Source of the DNA: CG2-30-68-42 sp037440385
GTDB taxonomy: Bacteria > Pseudomonadota > Gammaproteobacteria > Burkholderiales > Rhodocyclaceae
Assembly (NCBI GenBank): GCA_037440385.1
Contig: JBBIUI010000048.1
Span: forward strand, 1 to 18,727
Reading direction: 5' to 3'
Length of the DNA stretch: 18,727 nt
Shown: positions 13,715 through 18,727 of the stretch, piece by piece
Position numbering within the stretch: the stretch's first letter is position 1
How the letters are laid out: every line of letters starts with the position of its first letter
Translations under genes and position numbers: made by a program
The notes under the pieces: model-generated
What the model saw: the letters and a program-made list of their open reading frames with translations, nothing else
Database searches by the model: none
Told to the model about the DNA's origin: nothing

Positions 13715-15651
13715 GCGCGGCGCGATGCGGCCTCGCCCTTGCCCATCAGCATGTCGAACAGCGCACGCGTGTCTGCCAGCGCGGCCTCACCCGCGCGTAC
13801 GCGTACCGGCAGCACGCGGCGCGTGGCGGGATCCATCGCGGTCTCGCGCAACTGCTCGGGATTCATCTCGCCCAGGCCCTTGAAGCGGCCGATGCCGATG
13901 GAATCGCGATCGACGCCCTCCTGCGCGAGCCGCTCGCGGATCGCCGCCAGCTCGCCGTCGTCGAGCGCGTACAGCCGCCGCGCGGGCCGCTTCCTGCCCT
14001 GCGCGGGCACGTCGATGCGGTACAGCGGCGGTTGCGCGACGCAGACATGGCCGCGCTCGATCAGCTTCGGGAAATGCCGGAAGAACAGCGTCAGCAGCAG
14101 CGTCTGGATGTGCGAGCCGTCGACGTCGGCGTCCGACAGGATCACCACCTTGCCATAGCGCAGGCCCGAGAGATCCGCCGCCTCGCCGGGGCCGTGCGGA
14201 TCGACGCCGAGCGCCACCGCGATGTCGTGGATCTCGGTATTGGCGAACAGCCGGTCCGCGTCGATCTCCCAGGAGTTCTGCACCTTCCCGCGCAGCGGCA
14301 GGATCGCCTGCGTCTCCTTGTCGCGCGCGAGCTTGGCCGATCCGCCGGCCGAGTCGCCTTCGACCAGGAACAGCTCGGTGCGGGAAGCATCGTCCGATTC
14401 ACAGTCGGTGAGCTTGCCCGGCAGCACCGCGACGCCCGACTGCTTGCGTTTCTCGACCTTCTGCGCGCTCTTGTGCCGCGCCAGCGCCTGGCGGATCGAC
14501 ACCTCGGCGATCGCCTTTGCGGCCTCGACATGGTCATTGAGCCAGATCTCCAGCGGATCGCGCACCATGCCCGAGACCAGCCTGACCGCTTCGCGCGAAT
14601 TGAGCTTTTCCTTGACCTGGCCCTGGAACTGCGGATCGAGGATGCGCGCCGACAGCACGAAGGCGAGCCGCGAGCACACGTCGTCCTGCTGGAGCTTGAC
14701 GCCGCGCGGCAGCAGCGCGCGCCGTTCGATGAAGGACTTCACGGCATCGAACACGCCGGCGCGCAATCCCGATTCGTGGGTTCCGCCGGCCACGGTCGGA
14801 ATCAGGTTCACGTAGGATTCCGAGGGGACGCCGCGCTCGAACCATCCCAGCACCCAGGCCGCGCCCTCGCCCGGTGCGTAACCGGCATCGTCGCGTTGCG
14901 CGTACTTGGCCCCCGCGACGAGCGGCGCGACCGGCGGCTCGCCGTCGGCCAGCTCGGTCAGGTACTGCTCCAGTCCGCCGGGATAGGACCAGGTCCGCAG
15001 CACCGGCTCGCCGTCGGGCCGCTCGATCTCGAGGCTCACCTGCACGCCGGGCAGCAGCACGGCCTTCGATCGCAGCACCCGTTCGAGCTCGGCCACGGGC
15101 ACCTTCGCGGTGTCGAAATATTTCGCATCGGGCCACACCCGCACCCGGGTTCCGCTGTGACGCGGGCACGGCCCCGCGTCGACGAGCGGCGAGACCTGCT
15201 CGCCGCCGTGCGAAAACTCGATCCGGTGGATGCGCCCGCCGCGCCTGACCTCGACGCTCACGCGCGTCGACAGCGCCGTGGTGACCGCGACTCCGACGCC
15301 GTGCAGCCCGCCGGAAAACGCATAGGCCGAAGCGGCCGCCGCCTTGTCGAACTTGCCGCCGGCATGCAGCCGCGTGAAGGCCAGCACGACGACCGGCACG
15401 CCTTCCTCCGGGTGCATGCCCACCGGGATGCCGCGCCCGTCGTCGGTGACCGACACCGAGCCGTCCGCGTGCATCGCGACATGCAGGTTGCGGGCATGGC
15501 CGCCGAGCGCTTCGTCGGCCGCGTTGTCGATGACTTCCTGGAGGATGTGGATCGGCGAATCGGTGCGGGTGTACATGCCGGGGCGCGCGCGCACCGGCTC
15601 CAGGCCCTTGAGGACCTTGAACGAGGATTCGTCGTATCTGCTGTCGGGCAT
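13672..15651 (-). CDS. parE: DNA topoisomerase IV subunit B
   Basis: ATPase subunit of topoisomerase IV. The protein is 659 aa from this start (E. coli ParE 630). The GHKL ATP site shows EVIDNAADEAL (Asn43 for Mg2+), DDGRGIPVGMHPEEGVP and SGGLHGVGV. The transducer contains the YVNLIPTVAGGTHESGLR stretch. The TOPRIM domain has TELFLVEGDSAGGSAK and ILSDADVDGSHI. The C-terminus has RFKGLGEMNPEQLRETAMDP. The compact TOPRIM-to-tail region fits ParE. An ATG at 15675 opens the frame eight codons earlier, but it would leave only about 8 nt of leader after the predicted start site, and the family N-terminus aligns from MPDSRYDESSF, so 15651 is chosen. Its stop overlaps or nearly abuts the SNF2 gene, implying one transcript. 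Confidence 0.94.
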   Translation of the reverse strand: MPDSRYDESSFKVLKGLEPVRARPGMYTRTDSPIHILQEVIDNAADEALGGHARNLHVAMHADGSVSVTDDGRGIPVGMHPEEGVPVVVLAFTRLHAGGKFDKAAAASAYAFSGGLHGVGVAVTTALSTRVSVEVRRGGRIHRIEFSHGGEQVSPLVDAGPCPRHSGTRVRVWPDAKYFDTAKVPVAELERVLRSKAVLLPGVQVSLEIERPDGEPVLRTWSYPGGLEQYLTELADGEPPVAPLVAGAKYAQRDDAGYAPGEGAAWVLGWFERGVPSESYVNLIPTVAGGTHESGLRAGVFDAVKSFIERRALLPRGVKLQQDDVCSRLAFVLSARILDPQFQGQVKEKLNSREAVRLVSGMVRDPLEIWLNDHVEAAKAIAEVSIRQALARHKSAQKVEKRKQSGVAVLPGKLTDCESDDASRTELFLVEGDSAGGSAKLARDKETQAILPLRGKVQNSWEIDADRLFANTEIHDIAVALGVDPHGPGEAADLSGLRYGKVVILSDADVDGSHIQTLLLTLFFRHFPKLIERGHVCVAQPPLYRIDVPAQGRKRPARRLYALDDGELAAIRERLAQEGVDRDSIGIGRFKGLGEMNPEQLRETAMDPATRRVLPVRVRAGEAALADTRALFDMLMGKGEAASRRAWMEAKGDTVEADL

Positions 15652-15689
15652 CGCGGCGGCGCGCTGCGGGGGCATCGCGAAAGCGCGCG

Positions 15690-15695
15690 ATTATA
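15690..15695 (-). promoter_or_regulatory. -10 box (perfect TATAAT) for the parE operon
   Basis: The minus strand carries an exact TATAAT, 38 bp upstream of the chosen parE ATG, in very G+C-rich DNA. It predicts transcription start near 15683 and a leader of about 32 nt. The -35 region at 17 bp spacing reads GTCTGC, a weak match. The 164-bp gap to the upstream gene (15652-15815) is the largest in the pepN-parE region, consistent with a main promoter for parE-SNF2-parC. Confidence 0.55.
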
Positions 15696-15723
15696 GACTC
15701 GCCCTCGTGCGGGCAGACTCGCC
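15695..15723. repeat. Direct repeat AGACTCGCC overlapping the parE promoter
   Basis: AGACTCGCC occurs at 15695-15703 and again at 15715-15723, a spacing of 20 bp or about two helical turns. One copy abuts the TATAAT and the other covers the -35 position. A third imperfect copy, AAACTCGCC, is at 15751-15759. The arrangement resembles tandem operator half-sites on one DNA face, but no regulator is identifiable and chance in G+C-rich DNA is possible. Confidence 0.35.
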
Positions 15724-15815
15724 GCGGGCCCGGGACGCGTCTTCGGCTCGAAACTCGCCCTCGACTCGGTCGTCCCCGGTGGTTCGGCGATCGCGCCGCG
15801 TGCGGCCCGAACTTT

Positions 15816-16046
15816 TCAGCGAACGCGCACCCACTCGTTTTCGGCCTGCACGACCTCGTGGCGGGCCCACTTCGCGAACTCGGCGCGGCTCGCACGCTCG
15901 ATGCGGCGCCGGCCTGCGCCGACCACGATCCTGTAGGTGACGAGCTCCCCGTCCGCGCCCGGCTCGATCGCGAGCACGCGGCGCACCGACCACGACCGGC
16001 CGAAGGTGCCGTTGCTGTAGCAGCGGCCTGCCTCGATCGCGAACAT
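15816..16046 (-). CDS. Small protein of unknown function downstream of pepN
   Basis: A 76-aa protein starting MFAIEAGRCYSNGTFGRSW. It alternates short hydrophobic and charged segments (VRRVLAIEP, ELVTYRIVVG, FAKWARHEVV) and ends WVRVR, which suggests a small beta-rich fold with a helix. It has no signal peptide or membrane segment and only one cysteine. The ATG is separated by 1 bp from the pepN stop, so it is probably translated from the pepN mRNA. The frame is open upstream to 16142, but that part overlaps pepN and is Arg/Ser-rich, so the ATG at 16046 is preferred. I do not recognise the family; reality as a gene is supported by tight spacing and normal composition. Confidence 0.65.
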   Translation of the reverse strand: MFAIEAGRCYSNGTFGRSWSVRRVLAIEPGADGELVTYRIVVGAGRRRIERASRAEFAKWARHEVVQAENEWVRVR

Positions 16047-16047
16047 G

Positions 16048-18705
16048 TCACACGGGCGCGGCGAGCGTGCGCGCGACGACCTCGGACACGTCCGGCGACA
16101 GGTCTGTCGCGTCGCGGATGCGCTCGAGCGCCGCGCGCGCATGCGCCTGGCGGCCCGCGCCGAACCGGCGCCAGCGGTCGAAGGCCCGCGTCATGCGGGC
16201 GGCGACCTGCGGGTTGAGGGCATCGAGCTCGAGGATGCGCTCGGCGAGGAAGGCGTAGCCGAGGCCGTCGGCCGCATGGAAATGCACCTGGTTGGCGCCG
16301 AAGCTTCGGATCAGCGCATAGACCTTGTTCGGATTGCGGATGTCGAACGCGGGGTGGGCGGCGAGCGCGCGCACGCGCTCGAGCGTGCCCGGCAGGCGAG
16401 ACGACGCCTGTACCGCCAGCCATTTGTCGACGACCAGCGGTTCGGACTTCCAGCGCTCGTAGAATGCCGCGAGCGCACGTTCGCGCTCCGGGCACTCGCA
16501 ATGGGACAGCGCGGTCAGCGCGGCCATGCGCTCGGTCATGTCGTTCGCCTGCTCGAACTGGCGCCACGCCGCGGCCCGGATCGACGGATCGTCGAGTTCC
16601 GTCAGCAGCGACAGGCACAGCGCACGCGCGGCCCGGCGGCCGGCGCTCGCCGCATCGAACGAATAGGGCCCCGTCACCTCGCAGTCGCGATAGGTCTCCT
16701 CGAGCGGCTCGCGCAGACGGCTCGCCAGCACCCGCCGCACGTGGATGCGAACGGCATGGATCGCGTCGGGATCGACCTGCGCCATCTGTTCGGCGACGTA
16801 GGCTTCGGCGGGAAGGTTCAGCGCCTCGGCGCACCAGGCCGGGTCGGTTTGCGCATCGCCCAGCACGCGCTCGCATGCGCGCACGAACCCCTCGGGCACG
16901 ACGACCGGCTCGCCCGCGTGCATCGCATCGACGCCGCGCACCAGCACGTCGAGCGCGAGCCGCTGGATCGCCTCCCAGCGATTGAACGGGTCGCTGTCGT
17001 GCGCGGCGAGCAGCGCGAGCCGGTCCGCGTCGAAAGCATACTTCACGATCACCGGCGCGGAGAAGTTGCGCAGCAGCGAAGGGGTCGGCCGCTGCGCGAC
17101 GCCGACGAACTCGAAGCGCTCTTCGGGACGCCTGAGCGAGAGCACGCGCGTCGTCGGCGCGCTGCCCGACCGTCGCTCGCCGGCGAGCTGCAGCGCGAGC
17201 TCGCGCCCGTCCGGACCGAGCAGGCCCAGCGCGAAGGGGATGTGGAACGGCTGCTTGACCGACTGGCCGGGCGTGGGCGGACACGACTGGCGGATGGTCA
17301 GCGCGTAGGTCTGCGCGCGCTCGTCATAGGCGTCCTCGACCGCGAGCACCGGCGTGCCGGCCTGCTCGTACCAGCGCAGGAATTGCGTGAGGTCGAGCCC
17401 GTTCGCGTCGGCCATCGCATGCACGAAGTCCTCGCAGGTCACCGCCTGTCCGTCATGGCGCTGGAAGTACAGATCCATGCCACGCCGGAAGCCTTCGCGG
17501 CCGGCCAGCGTCGCGATCATGCGCACGACCTCCGCACCCTTCTCGTAGACCGTCGTCGTGTAGAAGTTGCGGATCTCGACATAGGCGTCCGGGCGCACCG
17601 CATGCGACATCGGCCCGGCATCCTCCGCGAACTGCACCGCCCGGAGGTTGCGCACTTCCTGGATGCGCACCAGCGAGCGCGAGAACGTGTCGGCGCCGTA
17701 TTCCTGGTCGCGGTAGACGGTGAGCCCTTCCTTCAGCGAGAGCTGGAACCAGTCGCGGCAGGTCACGCGATCGCCGGTCCAGTTATGGAAGTATTCGTGC
17801 GCGATGACCCGCTCGACGTTGAAGAAATCGGTGTCGGTGGCCGTCTCGGGACTCGCCAGCAGGTATTTCGTATTGAAGATGTTCAGTCCCTTGTTTTCCA
17901 TCGCACCCGAATTGAAGTCGCCCACCGCGACGATCATGTAGTGATCCAGGTCGAGCTCGAGCCCGAAACGCCGCTCGTCCCAATCGATCGCGCGCTTGAG
18001 CGCCTGCATCGCGAAGGACACCGCATCGAGCTTGCCCGGCTCGACGTACAGCGCGAGGCGGACCCTGCGACCGGAACGCGTGACGGTCTCGTCCTCGAGC
18101 ACGTCGAGCTTCGCCGCGACCAGCGCGAACAGGTAGCACGGCTTGGGAAACGGATCGCGCCAGCGCGCCCAGTGACGGCCGTCCTGCTCGTCGCCGTGCG
18201 CGAGCAGATTGCCGTTCGATAGCAGCACCGGGAAGCGCTCGCGCTGCGCATGGATCGTCGTCGTGTACCGCGCCATCACGTCGGGACGGTCGATGAAGCA
18301 GGTGATGCGGCGGAAACCCTGCGCCTCGCACTGCGTGAAGTAGCCGTTCGCGGCGGCATACAGACCTTCCAGCCGGGTGTTGCGCTCGGGCCGGATGAGG
18401 CATTCGGTCTCGAGGCCGAACGCGTCCGGCACTGCGGGCACGATCAGGTGCTCGCCGGTGAAGCGGAATTCGTGCGCGGCGAGCGGCCTGCCGTCCAGGC
18501 GCACGGACACGAGCTCGATCTCGTCGGCATCCAGTGCGAGCGGCGCATCGCGCGAGGTCGACGCCGGGTTGCGCCGCACGGCGAGCCGGGCGCGCACGAC
18601 AGTGTGCGGCGCGCGGATGTCGACGTCGAGCTCGACCTCGTCGATCAGGAAATCGGGTGGCGTGTAGTCCGCGAGGCGGACGGTGCCTGGGGTGGCTTCG
18701 CGCAT
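16048..18705 (-). CDS. pepN: Aminopeptidase N (M1 family)
   Basis: Zinc aminopeptidase that removes N-terminal residues from peptides in the cytoplasm during protein turnover. The protein is 885 aa (E. coli PepN 870). The substrate-binding GAMEN motif is at 267-271. The zinc site is HEYFHNWTG with His303, Glu304 and His307, plus Glu326 in SLKEGLTVYRDQEY. These fall at a constant offset of 6 from E. coli GAMEN 261-265, His297, Glu298, His301 and Glu320. The N-terminal beta domain, catalytic domain, DUF3458-type beta domain (about 440-540) and C-terminal helical domain ending DVSEVVARTLAAPV are all present. The ATG at 18705 lies 22 bp from the window edge; the short upstream piece shows no evident ribosome binding site or promoter. 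Confidence 0.96.
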   Translation of the reverse strand: MREATPGTVRLADYTPPDFLIDEVELDVDIRAPHTVVRARLAVRRNPASTSRDAPLALDADEIELVSVRLDGRPLAAHEFRFTGEHLIVPAVPDAFGLETECLIRPERNTRLEGLYAAANGYFTQCEAQGFRRITCFIDRPDVMARYTTTIHAQRERFPVLLSNGNLLAHGDEQDGRHWARWRDPFPKPCYLFALVAAKLDVLEDETVTRSGRRVRLALYVEPGKLDAVSFAMQALKRAIDWDERRFGLELDLDHYMIVAVGDFNSGAMENKGLNIFNTKYLLASPETATDTDFFNVERVIAHEYFHNWTGDRVTCRDWFQLSLKEGLTVYRDQEYGADTFSRSLVRIQEVRNLRAVQFAEDAGPMSHAVRPDAYVEIRNFYTTTVYEKGAEVVRMIATLAGREGFRRGMDLYFQRHDGQAVTCEDFVHAMADANGLDLTQFLRWYEQAGTPVLAVEDAYDERAQTYALTIRQSCPPTPGQSVKQPFHIPFALGLLGPDGRELALQLAGERRSGSAPTTRVLSLRRPEERFEFVGVAQRPTPSLLRNFSAPVIVKYAFDADRLALLAAHDSDPFNRWEAIQRLALDVLVRGVDAMHAGEPVVVPEGFVRACERVLGDAQTDPAWCAEALNLPAEAYVAEQMAQVDPDAIHAVRIHVRRVLASRLREPLEETYRDCEVTGPYSFDAASAGRRAARALCLSLLTELDDPSIRAAAWRQFEQANDMTERMAALTALSHCECPERERALAAFYERWKSEPLVVDKWLAVQASSRLPGTLERVRALAAHPAFDIRNPNKVYALIRSFGANQVHFHAADGLGYAFLAERILELDALNPQVAARMTRAFDRWRRFGAGRQAHARAALERIRDATDLSPDVSEVVARTLAAPV

Positions 18706-18727
18706 GGCTGTACGTGAGGTGGATCGC

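Noticed and set aside
16045..18222. Long plus-strand open frame (725 codons) antisense to pepN
   Set aside because: pepN on the opposite strand has all catalytic residues in place. The antisense product is Arg/His/Glu-rich with no recognisable motif.

Overview
The window is G+C-rich DNA, with strong G/C preference at third codon positions, from a proteobacterium. Betaproteobacteria fits best, although a G+C-rich gammaproteobacterium cannot be excluded. The evidence is the gene set: O2-independent ubiquinone genes ubiU/ubiV/ubiT, an Escherichia coli-type PepN, a GloC/YcbL hydrolase, separate topoisomerase IV genes parE and parC, and TAGAAT-like -10 boxes. The ubiquinone genes suggest a facultative organism that respires with and without oxygen. 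Coding density is high: no gene-free stretch exceeds about 230 bp, and no rRNA, tRNA, CRISPR array, phage gene or insertion sequence was seen.

Plus-strand block (1-5736): the last codons of an unknown gene; a sodium/solute symporter; a tightly overlapped ubiU-ubiV-ubiT operon followed 18 bp later by a VanZ-like membrane protein; then mscL with its own leader. Upstream of ubiU lies a perfect TTGAC-N4-GTCAA palindrome centred about 42.5 bp before the start site predicted from a TAGAAT -10 box. This is the geometry of a class II FNR/ANR-activated promoter, and it suits a pathway that makes ubiquinone when oxygen is absent.

Minus-strand block (5743-18705, read right to left): pepN; a 76-residue protein of unknown function 1 bp after it; a promoter region with a perfect TATAAT; parE; a very large SNF2-family ATPase; parC; a small DUF123/GIY-YIG-like protein; a composite palindromic repeat of the 'CATTGCGAGGAGCGAAGCGA' type; and gloC. 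The two blocks converge between mscL and gloC with only 6 bp between stop codons.

The most notable points are: (1) the putative FNR-controlled four-gene ubiquinone operon with a VanZ-like fourth gene; (2) the SNF2 ATPase lying between the two topoisomerase IV subunit genes; (3) an apparent pair of compensating frameshifts just after Walker A of that ATPase, replacing about eight residues; and (4) the repeat cluster upstream of gloC, with three direct arms and one inverted arm. None of this amounts to a clearly new defence or mobile system. The parE-SNF2-parC arrangement is the best candidate for an undescribed functional link.
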